The notes under the pieces: generated by a model | Told to the model about the DNA's origin: nothing | Database searches by the model: none | What the model saw: the letters and a program-made list of their open reading frames with translations, nothing else | Origin: an uncultured Aquimarina sp. | GTDB lineage: Bacteria > Bacteroidota > Bacteroidia > Flavobacteriales > Flavobacteriaceae | Length of the DNA stretch: 50,787 nt | Assembly: GCA_947498765.1 (NCBI GenBank) | Contig: CANMLG010000010.1 | Location: 1 to 50,787, forward strand | Direction of reading: 5' to 3' | Shown: positions 1 through 7,495 of the stretch, in pieces | How the letters are laid out: the number at the start of each line of letters is the position of its first letter | Position numbering within the stretch: the stretch's first letter is position 1 | Program-made: the position numbers and the translations under genes

Positions 1-77
1 ATTCTTAATTCTTAATTCTTAATTCTTAATTCTTAATTCTTAATTCTTAATTCTTAATTCTTAATTCTTAATTCTTA
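1..77. repeat. Heptanucleotide tandem repeat (ATTCTTA)n
   Basis: The window opens with 11 uninterrupted copies of the 7-bp unit ATTCTTA. The array may continue to the left of the window. It supplies the last codons and the stop of the leftward yggS-like gene (stop at 68-70). Because 7 is not a multiple of 3 and the reverse-strand unit contains TAA, any reading frame entering the array stops quickly. Copy number could vary by replication slippage. Confidence 0.97.
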
Positions 78-748
78 TAATTTCTAGCTCCAAAAATAGC
101 ACTTCCTACTCTAACCATAGTACTTCCGCACGAAATTGCAATAGGGTAGTCGCCACTCATTCCCATGGATAGTATTTTGAGCTGTATATTTGGTGCTTGT
201 TTTTGTTGTTTTATGGTGTTAAACTGTGTTTTTAAATAGTTGAATTCTTCTTTAAGCTGACTTTCGTCGGAAGTAAAACTAGCCATGCCCATAAACCCAG
301 TGATTATAATATTGTTAAACTCGCTTAATTCTTCATGATTTAATATATCGGTTAGTGCATCCATTGAAAGACCAAATTTTGAATCTTCTTCAGCAATTTT
401 AAGCTGTAACAAGCAATGTATTATGCGATTGTTTTTTAAAGCCTGTTTGTTAATTTCTTTAAGCAGCTTAAAACTATCCACAGCATGAATTAAATGTACA
501 AAGGGCGCCATGTATTTGACCTTATTGGTTTGTACATGCCCAATCATATGCCATTCAATATCCTTAGGGAGCGCTTCCCATTTTTGAGCCATTTCCTGAA
601 TTTTATTTTCACCAAAAATGCGTTGTCCAGCATTATAAGCTTCTTGTAAATCTTCAATAGGTTTAGTTTTAGAAACGGCAACTAAGGTTACTTGCTCAGG
701 GAGTTGTTGTTTTAACTCGGTAATATTTTTTGAAATTTGTGTACCCAT
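68..748 (-). CDS. YggS/PLPBP family pyridoxal phosphate-binding protein
   Basis: This 226-residue protein matches the usual length and layout of the YggS/PROSC family. These are single-domain TIM-barrel proteins that bind pyridoxal 5'-phosphate and maintain vitamin B6 and amino/keto acid balance. No enzymatic reaction is firmly established for the family. The expected PLP lysine is K27 in the segment VAVSKTKP. The phosphate-binding end of the barrel is visible as MGMSGDYPIAI followed by STMVRVGSAIFG. The gene lies 3 bp downstream of the Gfo/Idh gene on the same strand, so the two are probably co-transcribed. Its last two codons and stop come from the heptamer repeat, so the natural C-terminus probably ended near GARNY and was reset by the repeat. 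Confidence 0.93.
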   Translation of the reverse strand: MGTQISKNITELKQQLPEQVTLVAVSKTKPIEDLQEAYNAGQRIFGENKIQEMAQKWEALPKDIEWHMIGHVQTNKVKYMAPFVHLIHAVDSFKLLKEINKQALKNNRIIHCLLQLKIAEEDSKFGLSMDALTDILNHEELSEFNNIIITGFMGMASFTSDESQLKEEFNYLKTQFNTIKQQKQAPNIQLKILSMGMSGDYPIAISCGSTMVRVGSAIFGARNYKN

Positions 749-751
749 AAA

Positions 752-1717
752 CTATACTGAAAAATCTTCAATAACGGCTAAAGCCACTTTTAAAGCAGCC
801 GTAGCTTGCTCCAAACTCACAATTGGTGTGGTATCATTAGTAATAGCAGTAGCAAAGGCATTTAACTCATCTAAAATGGCATTATTGTCTCCAATTTCGG
901 GATTTTCAAAATAGATTTGCTTTTGTACTCCTTCGGCATTTTGTAAAATCATATCAAATTCGCCAGGTTCTTTAGGCGCATCTTTCATTTTTACAACCTC
1001 GCATTTCTTTTCAAAAAAGTCAACTGATATGTAAGCATCTTTTTGAAAAAAACGCGTTTTACGCATGTTTTTTAGTGAAATACGACTCGCCGTTAAGTTG
1101 GCAACACAACCATTTTCAAACTCAATACGTGCATTGGCAATATCGGGAGTTTCACTAATAACGGCAACACCACTTGCTGTTACGTTTTTAACATTAGAAT
1201 TAATAACACTTAAAATCGCATCAATATCATGGATCATTAAATCTAATACCACAGGGACATCGGTACCTCGCGGATTAAATTCAGCCAAACGATGTGTTTC
1301 AATAAACATAGGATTGTTTATTTTATCATTCACCGCAGTAAAGGCAGGGTTAAAACGTTCTACATGGCCTACTTGTCCTTTTATATTATGTTTTTGGGCT
1401 AGTGCAATTAATTCTTCCGCCTCAGCGACAGTATTGGTAATGGGTTTTTCAATAAATACATGTTTACCACTTTCAATAGCTTTTTTAGCAGTTTCAAAAT
1501 GGGCAAAAGTAGGGGTCACAATATCGACTACATCAACGGCATCAATCAATTTAGTAATGGAATCAAAATAGGTATATCCAAATTCTTTTACAATCTGTTG
1601 TGCATGAATTTCATCGGCATCATAAAAACCTACTAATTCATAATGTTCAGATTGTGCTAATAATCGGAGGTGAATTTTTCCTAAGTGTCCCGCTCCAAGA
1701 ACTCCTGCTTTAAGCAT
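752..1717 (-). CDS. Gfo/Idh/MocA family NAD(P)-dependent oxidoreductase
   Basis: The 321-residue product has an N-terminal Rossmann fold with the dinucleotide motif GVLGAGHLGKIH at residues 5-16. The family EKP motif follows (EKPITN, near residue 90), and the C-terminal alpha/beta domain carries HVERFNP and MIHDID. Members oxidise or reduce sugars, inositols or related hydroxy compounds with NAD(P). The substrate cannot be read from the sequence. It is the first gene of a two-gene leftward unit with the yggS-like gene. Two abutting perfect palindromes lie 17 bp upstream of its ATG and may control it. Confidence 0.92.
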   Translation of the reverse strand: MLKAGVLGAGHLGKIHLRLLAQSEHYELVGFYDADEIHAQQIVKEFGYTYFDSITKLIDAVDVVDIVTPTFAHFETAKKAIESGKHVFIEKPITNTVAEAEELIALAQKHNIKGQVGHVERFNPAFTAVNDKINNPMFIETHRLAEFNPRGTDVPVVLDLMIHDIDAILSVINSNVKNVTASGVAVISETPDIANARIEFENGCVANLTASRISLKNMRKTRFFQKDAYISVDFFEKKCEVVKMKDAPKEPGEFDMILQNAEGVQKQIYFENPEIGDNNAILDELNAFATAITNDTTPIVSLEQATAALKVALAVIEDFSV

Positions 1718-1733
1718 ACATTAATGTTTTAAC

Positions 1734-1759
1734 CCACTATAGTGGAATTGAATTCAATT
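1734..1759. promoter_or_regulatory. Two abutting perfect palindromes upstream of the Gfo/Idh gene
   Basis: CCACTATAGTGG (1734-1745) is a perfect 12-bp palindrome. It is followed without a gap by AATTGAATTCAATT (1746-1759), a perfect 14-bp palindrome. They lie 17-42 bp upstream of the leftward ATG at 1717, which is a normal place for a repressor operator or a 5' UTR structure. No regulator gene is adjacent, so the operator role is inference. Confidence 0.5.
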
Positions 1760-1915
1760 TTAAACAATCCTTAAAATTGAAAGTTATAGTCTTATATTTT
1801 ATAAGCTAGCTAATGTTATATATTCAAACAAAAATAGGATATAAAGCGGCTTTATTTAAATTTAGAAGTATAAAAAATAACGTAATAGTTTATTTTTACC
1901 TTATAAAATATATTT

Positions 1916-2563
1916 ATGCTCCATAAAGATCTACCCAAACACCAAGGAAAAAGAAAATTACTAGTGGAAACGCTTATAAAAAAGGGGATAAAAGATAGTG
2001 CTGTTTTAACAGCAATTAATAGTATACCAAGGCATTTGTTTTTGGATTCTTCTTTTGAAAATCATGCGTATCAAGATAAGGCTTTTCCTATTGGAGCTTC
2101 GCAAACTATTTCACATCCGTTTACAGTGGCTTTTCAAACAGAATTGATGCAGGTTAAAAAGGGAGACAAGGTGTTGGAAATTGGAACTGGTTCTGGCTAT
2201 CAAACCGCGGTATTATGTACTTTGGGAGCTAAAGTGTATTCTATTGAAAGGCAGCAGGAGTTGTTTAAAAGCACTCAAAAATTACTTCCTAAATTAAATT
2301 ACCGACCCAAGCGTTTAATTTTTGGGGATGGATATAAGGGATTGCCTGAAGAAGCTCCTTTTCAATCCATAATTGTTACTGCAGGAGCTCCATTTGTGCC
2401 TAAAGCTTTATTAAGTCAAGTAGCTATTGGCGGACGCTTGGTAATTCCTGTAGGGAATGATCCGCAGATTATGCATCTATATATTAGAACAGACGAAAAG
2501 ACATTTCAAAAGCAAGAGTTTGGTGAGTTTAGATTTGTACCCATGCTAGCAGATAAAAATTAA
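1916..2563 (+). CDS. pcm: Protein-L-isoaspartate O-methyltransferase
   Basis: The 215-residue enzyme transfers a methyl group from S-adenosylmethionine to L-isoaspartyl residues in damaged proteins, starting their repair. The SAM-binding motif I is VLEIGTGSGYQTAVL (about residues 92-106). The upstream family segment is present as AFPIGASQTISHPF (about residues 57-70), and motif II/III as IIVTAGAP. Length and order match the bacterial Pcm family. It is transcribed alone, divergently from the Gfo/Idh gene. An AT-rich TATTTTTA box in the leader may be its -7 element. Confidence 0.95.
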   Translation: MLHKDLPKHQGKRKLLVETLIKKGIKDSAVLTAINSIPRHLFLDSSFENHAYQDKAFPIGASQTISHPFTVAFQTELMQVKKGDKVLEIGTGSGYQTAVLCTLGAKVYSIERQQELFKSTQKLLPKLNYRPKRLIFGDGYKGLPEEAPFQSIIVTAGAPFVPKALLSQVAIGGRLVIPVGNDPQIMHLYIRTDEKTFQKQEFGEFRFVPMLADKN

Positions 2564-2629
2564 CTGTTAATTTATATGAGCAACCTTTATAAAATTAATG
2601 CATCTACTTTATGAATGTAAATTTTATAA

Positions 2630-3046
2630 ATGATGAAGCCCATTTTTTTAGTTAAAGTTTTATGTATTTATTTTTCTTTAAATAGTATGTTGTCATGTGA
2701 TAGTGATGATGAAAATTCAGAAAATGAAATTGTAGAAATATCCAAAACAAAGCAAATATGCTCTGTTGAAAATCCAACTAAAGATTTAGCTTGGTTAGCA
2801 GCTGAAATTAAACTTTTAGAAGAAAATCCAGATGAAGCTAAGTATTTTTATATAATTCAAACAGAATATAAAGGGGATTCAGTTTTTATTTTTTCTAACT
2901 GTCATCCATTAATAAATTCAGTTTTTTTAGTTAAAGATTGTTCTGGTGAAATTATTAGGAGTTATGGAACACTAAAATTAGCTATTAATTCATTTAATGA
3001 AGGGAGAATTATTTGGAAGCCAGAAAATTTTGAATGTAATTTTTAA
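2630..3046 (+). CDS. Small uncharacterised lipoprotein
   Basis: The product is 138 residues with a hydrophobic signal segment and a lipobox-like LSC at about residues 21-23, followed by an acidic CDSDDENSENE linker. This is typical of surface-exposed lipoproteins in Bacteroidota. The mature part includes CSVENPTKDLAWL, an acidic helix, and later cysteines near NCHPL, KDCSG and the C-terminal ECNF. It resembles small conserved Bacteroidota lipoproteins with a (D/E)LxWL segment, but I cannot assign a function. The start could be the ATG at 2630 or the next one at 2633. Confidence 0.75.
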   Translation: MMKPIFLVKVLCIYFSLNSMLSCDSDDENSENEIVEISKTKQICSVENPTKDLAWLAAEIKLLEENPDEAKYFYIIQTEYKGDSVFIFSNCHPLINSVFLVKDCSGEIIRSYGTLKLAINSFNEGRIIWKPENFECNF

Positions 3047-3106
3047 AAGAATATTTTTGAGTCTAGTCGTTCAATCCACATTAGGCGTTCTAGTTAAAAA
3101 TATGAA

Positions 3107-3571
3107 ATGGCAAATGATAAACCAAGACTTACGCGATTGACAGCAATTTTGACTCAATTACAGTCAAAGCGAATACTTACAGCCAGAGCAATTGCGGAAA
3201 AGCATGGTATAAGTATGAGAACGGTGTATCAAGATATCCGAACTTTAGAACAATCTGGAGTACCCATTATAACCGAAGAGGGTAAGGGTTATACTATAAT
3301 GGAAGGCTATACAATAGCACCAGTAATGTTTACACAAGAAGAAGCTAATGCCTTATTAACAGCCGAATATTTAATAAAGCAGAACAAAGATGCATCTTTG
3401 GTGAACTCTTATGAGAGTGCCATAACCAAAATAAAAGCAACCTTAAAGTATTCACAAAAAGAAAAAACAGCATTGCTTGCCAATAGGATACAGATTCGGA
3501 ACAATATTGAAGGAGATAAAAGCAGGAACTACTTAGTTAAAATTCAATCAACAAAATATGGAGCAGTGTAA
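3107..3571 (+). CDS. YafY-type HTH transcriptional regulator, WYL domain missing
   Basis: Residues 5-65 form an HTH_11/DeoR-like winged helix (RLTAILTQLQSK, TARAIAEKHGISMRTVYQDIRTLEQSGVPI). Residues 70-135 match the linker region that normally precedes a WYL effector domain. Full YafY-type regulators are about 300-320 residues; this one stops at 154, just where the WYL domain should begin. The downstream DNA does not resume a WYL reading frame in the short space before the next gene. It may be a functional short repressor or the remnant of a deletion. Three phased repeats and the effector-binding gene follow directly, suggesting an autoregulated unit. Confidence 0.85.
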   Translation: MANDKPRLTRLTAILTQLQSKRILTARAIAEKHGISMRTVYQDIRTLEQSGVPIITEEGKGYTIMEGYTIAPVMFTQEEANALLTAEYLIKQNKDASLVNSYESAITKIKATLKYSQKEKTALLANRIQIRNNIEGDKSRNYLVKIQSTKYGAV

Positions 3572-3578
3572 AAAAAAG

Positions 3579-3607
3579 TGGCATACCCCTGACATACCTT
3601 TGGCATA
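3579..3607. promoter_or_regulatory. Three 11-bp-phased direct repeats, probable operator
   Basis: TGGCATACC (3579-3587), TGACATACC (3590-3598) and TGGCATA (3601-3607) repeat at an exact 11-bp period, placing the three sites on one face of the helix. They lie between the stop of the HTH regulator (3571) and the start of the effector-binding gene (3648). Phased direct repeats of this kind are typical of transcription-factor binding arrays. Assigning them to the adjacent regulator is inference. Confidence 0.65.
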
Positions 3608-3647
3608 AAGCTTAATTAGTTTTACGGTAAACCAAAAACATAAAACA

Positions 3648-4106
3648 ATGCAAAAAGTAAACATTGAAGCTTTTAAAATTATTGGCATAGCTGTAAAAAC
3701 TACAAATCAAGAAGGTAAGGCAGCAAAGCAGATTCCCGAATTGTGGAAAAAATTTATGGAAGAGGCTATCATAGACCAGATTTCTAATAAAATTGATGAT
3801 CGTATTTATTCGCTATATACCGACTATGAAGGGGATCATAATCATCCTTATACTGCTATTATAGGTTGTAAAGTGACCAATTTGGATGTTATTCCTAGTG
3901 GTATGATTGGAAAATCATTTGAAGCAGGTGAGTATGTTAAAATTACTGCTAAAGGAGACCTTACCCAAAATTTAGTAATTAATGAATGGTTAAAAATATG
4001 GCAATCTGATTTAAATAGAGCTTATTCAGTTGATTTTGAAATTTATGACGAGCGTTCAAAAAATATAAAAGAAGCAGAAGTTGATATTTTTGTAGCTATC
4101 AATTAA
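3648..4106 (+). CDS. GyrI-like/Cass2-type effector-binding domain protein
   Basis: The 152-residue protein looks like a stand-alone effector-binding (GyrI-like) domain. It begins with the strand-rich IEAFKIIGIAVKT, has the family segment IPELWKKFMEE (about residues 27-37), and ends with a VDFEIYDER...EAEVDIFVAI strand pair. Such domains bind small, often cationic or aromatic, molecules. When free-standing they act as sequestering or sensing partners. Its position after an HTH protein that lacks its own sensory domain suggests the two work as a split sensor and regulator. That is inference from context. Confidence 0.82.
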   Translation: MQKVNIEAFKIIGIAVKTTNQEGKAAKQIPELWKKFMEEAIIDQISNKIDDRIYSLYTDYEGDHNHPYTAIIGCKVTNLDVIPSGMIGKSFEAGEYVKITAKGDLTQNLVINEWLKIWQSDLNRAYSVDFEIYDERSKNIKEAEVDIFVAIN

Positions 4107-4403
4107 GTGTATACCAAATGAAAGAGGTAGATGCTTATTATTGTATAAAAAAAGGACCTAATACTGGAATTCGAAAAAGAATGAAGTCATTGCTCATGGC
4201 CCCTTCAAAGGATTTACGATTGTGTATAATTATTAAGATTGTGAATACTAAGCTAGAAATTTTTGAATATTTTTAAAGTTTGTAGTATGGGATTAGTATT
4301 CCATTGGTCTCAAGATTACGAGAAACTATGGCTTTCAATCCATAGAGGTTCATTTATTACATATGTTCTAATATTTATTAGGTATTTATCGAATAGGGTA
4401 CAT
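4107..4403. other. Gene-poor interval with a doubtful 52-codon frame
   Basis: No recognisable gene lies here. A short plus-strand frame runs from ATG 4118 to a stop at 4274-4276 (52 codons, beginning MKEVDAYYCIKKG, basic in the middle). It has no clear ribosome-binding site and no family I recognise, so it may be a decayed gene tail or chance. A second frame from a TTG at 4263 runs into the terminator and is not credible. Confidence 0.3.
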
Positions 4404-4452
4404 AAAAAATACATGCTTAAAATAAAAATTATTTTTAAGCATGTATTTTTTT
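4404..4452. terminator. Bidirectional terminator hairpin
   Basis: A perfect 19-bp inverted repeat (left arm 4404-4422, right arm 4433-4451, 10-nt loop) starts with six A and ends with a run of seven T. It therefore works as an intrinsic terminator in both directions. It sits between the rightward effector-binding gene and the end of the leftward lectin gene. Confidence 0.9.
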
Positions 4453-4469
4453 AAAGCTAATTTTTAAAT

Positions 4470-5318
4470 TTATCTAGCTATTACTAAGTTTGTTGAACGT
4501 ACTCTTCTTCCATTTCCGTCTAGAATATCTACTCTATGAAAACCAACAGGGACAGCGCTAACATCTATTTCTAGTGAATTTTCACCTCTCTTAATATTAA
4601 AACGACCATTTACATTGGTTGGAATAAAGCTCCTTTCCAACACTCTATATGATCCGTTTGGTATAGCTCTATTAATATTTAAAAATAAAGTAGTAACGTT
4701 ATTTGCAGGTAAAGGAGCTACAATAAAACTTTCAGTAACTTCAGTTGGATCACCAACTACCGATGGCGAAACATTATTAATCCTCCATTGTTGAGCTGTA
4801 TTATTTGACTGATTGGCTTGTAGTGTTAATTCAGTATTGTTGGCAGCTAAAAACCTACCAGTTAATACATTTTGAAATCTGTAAATATTAGAATTTATTC
4901 TTAATGCTCTAAATTGTTGTCCTCGATCATTTCTATTTACTAATTGTTGTGTTGGAGGAGTTGAAGCAGTATTGAAATCAATAGCTTTACTAGACCTTAC
5001 ATTTATTATTTGATAAACATTATTCCCTAAGGATATGAATTGCCATTTTTGGAAATCTCTTGTTGATCTATCACTTTCGGACACTGCCGTATCAACTTTA
5101 AATCCATCATTAACATCGAAGGCAGGAGTAAAAGCAAATTCGGCAGCGGAGCTAAAAAAATTAACAAATCTTTCAAATTCTATTGATGCTAACTGACCAG
5201 AGCCAACATTACTAATTGAAAACTGCCTAGCGGAAGCTGATTGTGCAGTAATTTGATTTGTATAAAAACAAATTGTTACTAAAAATAACAGAGCTGATAA
5301 GGATTTAATTTTTTTCAT
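4470..5318 (-). CDS. Secreted ricin-type beta-trefoil lectin with T9SS-like tail
   Basis: The 282-residue product has a cleavable signal peptide (hydrophobic segment ending near TAQS at residue 26). Residues about 30-180 form a RICIN-type beta-trefoil with repeated QxW-like elements (FQKWQFISLG, QQFRAL, AQQWRIN), a fold that usually binds carbohydrate. The last ~80 residues (from FIVAPLPAN to the end) resemble a divergent type A T9SS sorting domain: an xxPxPA segment, then GSYRVLE and VDILDGNGRRVRS. The protein is probably secreted and perhaps anchored at the surface. It is a lectin without an attached enzyme, so its partner is unknown. A TTGATA dyad lies just upstream. Confidence 0.8.
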   Translation of the reverse strand: MKKIKSLSALLFLVTICFYTNQITAQSASARQFSISNVGSGQLASIEFERFVNFFSSAAEFAFTPAFDVNDGFKVDTAVSESDRSTRDFQKWQFISLGNNVYQIINVRSSKAIDFNTASTPPTQQLVNRNDRGQQFRALRINSNIYRFQNVLTGRFLAANNTELTLQANQSNNTAQQWRINNVSPSVVGDPTEVTESFIVAPLPANNVTTLFLNINRAIPNGSYRVLERSFIPTNVNGRFNIKRGENSLEIDVSAVPVGFHRVDILDGNGRRVRSTNLVIAR

Positions 5319-5335
5319 AATAATTTTTTATTGAA

Positions 5336-5353
5336 TTGATATATAAGTATCAA
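5336..5353. promoter_or_regulatory. TTGATA-N6-TATCAA dyad upstream of the lectin gene
   Basis: An inverted repeat with 6-bp arms (5336-5341 and 5348-5353) lies 18-35 bp upstream of the leftward ATG at 5318. Location and symmetry suit a repressor site overlapping the promoter. The short arms and AT-richness mean chance is possible. Confidence 0.3.
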
Positions 5354-5602
5354 TAAAGTTCATGATAAAAAAATAAATAAACGTTAAAAATTATTAAAAT
5401 TATGAAATCAATAATTATTACTTATACTTAATATAAGTGTGATATGGTTATTATTGATTTAAATGAAGTTAAAATTTCATTTTAGGGATAAAACAAATAA
5501 CAGATGTAATCTTATTCTTTCTTTTATTTAATTCTTAGAAGAAACATATTGCTAATGCTATAAAATCAGTAGAAGAAATTAGAGAGCTTGAAGGAACCTA
5601 AA
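5354..5602. other. Non-coding interval with a possible gene-tail remnant
   Basis: Most of this stretch is AT-rich and holds no gene. Just before the hairpin, a plus-strand frame of 20 codons (5539-5601, directly preceded by TAG) ends in AIKSVEEIRELEGT and a stop. This reads like the end of a helical protein rather than random AT-rich DNA. Together with the terminator that follows, it suggests the 3' end of a gene that has otherwise been lost. Confidence 0.3.
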
Positions 5603-5650
5603 TTAAACCCAAAACCTCATTCTTTTAAGAGACTGAGGTTTTGGGTTTAA
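5603..5650. terminator. Intrinsic terminator, 17-bp perfect stem
   Basis: Arms at 5603-5619 and 5634-5650 are perfectly complementary (core AAACCCAAAACCTCA) around a 14-nt loop. The T-rich TTATTTTTT on the plus side favours rightward termination. The carboxylase gene ends leftward at 5686, so the hairpin can also end its transcript. Confidence 0.85.
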
Positions 5651-5685
5651 TTATTTTTTGAAATAAAAATTATTTATGGTTAAGC

Positions 5686-7314
5686 TTAGACTTGAACAAT
5701 ACCTATGTTAAAAGGTTTTTCAATAGGAGCATGATTTGCAGCTTCAATACCTATACTAATCCATTTTCTGGTTTCCAAAGGGTTTATAATAGCATCTGTC
5801 CATAAACGAGCAGCAGCATAATAGGGAGAAGTTTGCTTGTCATAACGAGATTTTATTTGATCAAATAATTCCCTTTCCTTGGCTTCGGTAATTTTTTCGC
5901 CTTTTGTTTTAAGTGAAGCTTTTTCAATTTGTAATAACACTTTAGCAGCTTGTGCTCCACCCATTACAGCAAGTTCGGCACTTGGCCATGCAACTATTAA
6001 TCGAGGGTCGTATGCTTTACCACACATAGCATAATTACCTGCTCCGTATGAATTACCAATAATAATAGTAAATTTAGGAACAACGCTATTTGCCATAGCA
6101 CTCACCATTTTAGCACCATCTTTTATAATGCCACCATGTTCACTTTTACTTCCTACCATAAAACCAGTAACATCTTGTAAAAAAACTAAAGGGATTTTCT
6201 TTTGATTACAATTAGCAATAAATCGAGCAGCTTTATCGGCTGATTCCGAATAAATAACACCACCTACTTGCATTTCTCCTTTAGCATTTTTTGTAACCAT
6301 ACGTTGGTTAGCAACAATGCCAACAGCCCAACCATCAATTCGGGCATAACCCGTAAGCAAGGTTTTTCCATAATCAGCTTTGTATGGTTCAAATTCAGAA
6401 TTATCAACCAAGCGTTCAATAATAGGAAGCATATCGTAAGGTTTGTTTCTTTCTTTAGGAAGCAAACCAAAAATTTCCTCTTCTTTTTCTTTTGGTTTTT
6501 CTACAGTAGTGCGATTAAAACCAGCCTTGTCATAGTCTCCAATTTTAGAAACAATGCTTTTAATTTTATCTAAGCAATCTTTGTCATCTTTAGCTTTGTA
6601 GTCGGTTACTCCCGAAATTTCACAATGCGTAGTAGCGCCACCTAAAGTTTCATTATCAATAGCTTCGCCAATGGCGGCTTTAACTAAATAGCTTCCCGCA
6701 AGGAAAATACTCCCAGTTTTATCAACTATTAAAGCTTCGTCGCTCATAATGGGTAAGTAAGCACCTCCGGCAACACAACTACCCATAACGGCTGCAATTT
6801 GTGTAATTCCCATACTACTCATTTGTGCATTATTTCGAAAAATACGACCAAAATGATCTTTATCTGGAAATACTTCATCTTGTAATGGAAGATAAGCCCC
6901 AGCACTATCTACTAAGTAAATAATTGGAAGTCTATTTTCCATAGCAATTTCTTGAGCGCGTAGATTTTTTTTAGCCGTAATAGGAAACCAAGCACCGGCT
7001 TTTACTGTAGCATCGTTAGCTAAAACTATACATTGCTTTCCTTTAACATATCCAATTTTAGCAATAACGCCTCCACTAGGACAACCGCCATGCTCCTGAT
7101 ACATATCTTCGCCTGCAAAAGCACCAATTTCAATGGCATTTGAATTTTTATCAAGTAAGTAATCAATACGTTCTCGAGCAGTCATTTTTCCTTTACTATG
7201 TAGCTTTTCAATACGTTTAACACCTCCTCCTAAAGCGACTTCTCCAAGTTTTTTTCTTAACGTGGATGCTAATTGACGGTTATGATCTTCGTTTTTATTG
7301 AATGTTAAATCCAT
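5686..7314 (-). CDS. Acyl-CoA carboxylase beta subunit (carboxyltransferase), methylcrotonyl-CoA type
   Basis: The 542-residue protein is the carboxyltransferase subunit of a biotin-dependent acyl-CoA carboxylase. It moves CO2 from carboxybiotin to an acyl-CoA. Both crotonase-like halves are complete: the N-terminal half has KMTARERIDYLLD, the oxyanion-type GGAYLPIMSDE and GGATTHCEISGVTD. The C-terminal half has QDVTGFMVG and YGAGNYAMCGKAYDPR. The GGATTHC and NYAMCG segments resemble 3-methylcrotonyl-CoA carboxylase more than propionyl-CoA carboxylase, which would place it in leucine breakdown. That substrate call is tentative. The biotin-carrying alpha subunit is not in the window. It is transcribed alone. 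Confidence 0.93.
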   Translation of the reverse strand: MDLTFNKNEDHNRQLASTLRKKLGEVALGGGVKRIEKLHSKGKMTARERIDYLLDKNSNAIEIGAFAGEDMYQEHGGCPSGGVIAKIGYVKGKQCIVLANDATVKAGAWFPITAKKNLRAQEIAMENRLPIIYLVDSAGAYLPLQDEVFPDKDHFGRIFRNNAQMSSMGITQIAAVMGSCVAGGAYLPIMSDEALIVDKTGSIFLAGSYLVKAAIGEAIDNETLGGATTHCEISGVTDYKAKDDKDCLDKIKSIVSKIGDYDKAGFNRTTVEKPKEKEEEIFGLLPKERNKPYDMLPIIERLVDNSEFEPYKADYGKTLLTGYARIDGWAVGIVANQRMVTKNAKGEMQVGGVIYSESADKAARFIANCNQKKIPLVFLQDVTGFMVGSKSEHGGIIKDGAKMVSAMANSVVPKFTIIIGNSYGAGNYAMCGKAYDPRLIVAWPSAELAVMGGAQAAKVLLQIEKASLKTKGEKITEAKERELFDQIKSRYDKQTSPYYAAARLWTDAIINPLETRKWISIGIEAANHAPIEKPFNIGIVQV

Positions 7315-7495
7315 AGTACTAAATTTGAGAAAACGAAAATACGAAAAGGTAGTTTGTTATAATAACCTTGGCTTAATAATCGCTAATAAATATAGCTTTT
7401 AGGTAATCTAATTTTAATAATTGGATAGTCTAGGATTAACAGTAATGAAAAGCTTGAAATTTAATTTTATGTGAATAATTTAAAATTATTTAGAC

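Noticed and set aside
1065..1571. Plus-strand frame of 168 codons inside the Gfo/Idh gene
   Set aside because: It lies wholly opposite a well-supported oxidoreductase gene, and its product matches no family.
4263..4454. 63-codon frame starting at TTG and ending in the terminator
   Set aside because: It runs through the terminator hairpin, has an unlikely composition and no ribosome-binding site.
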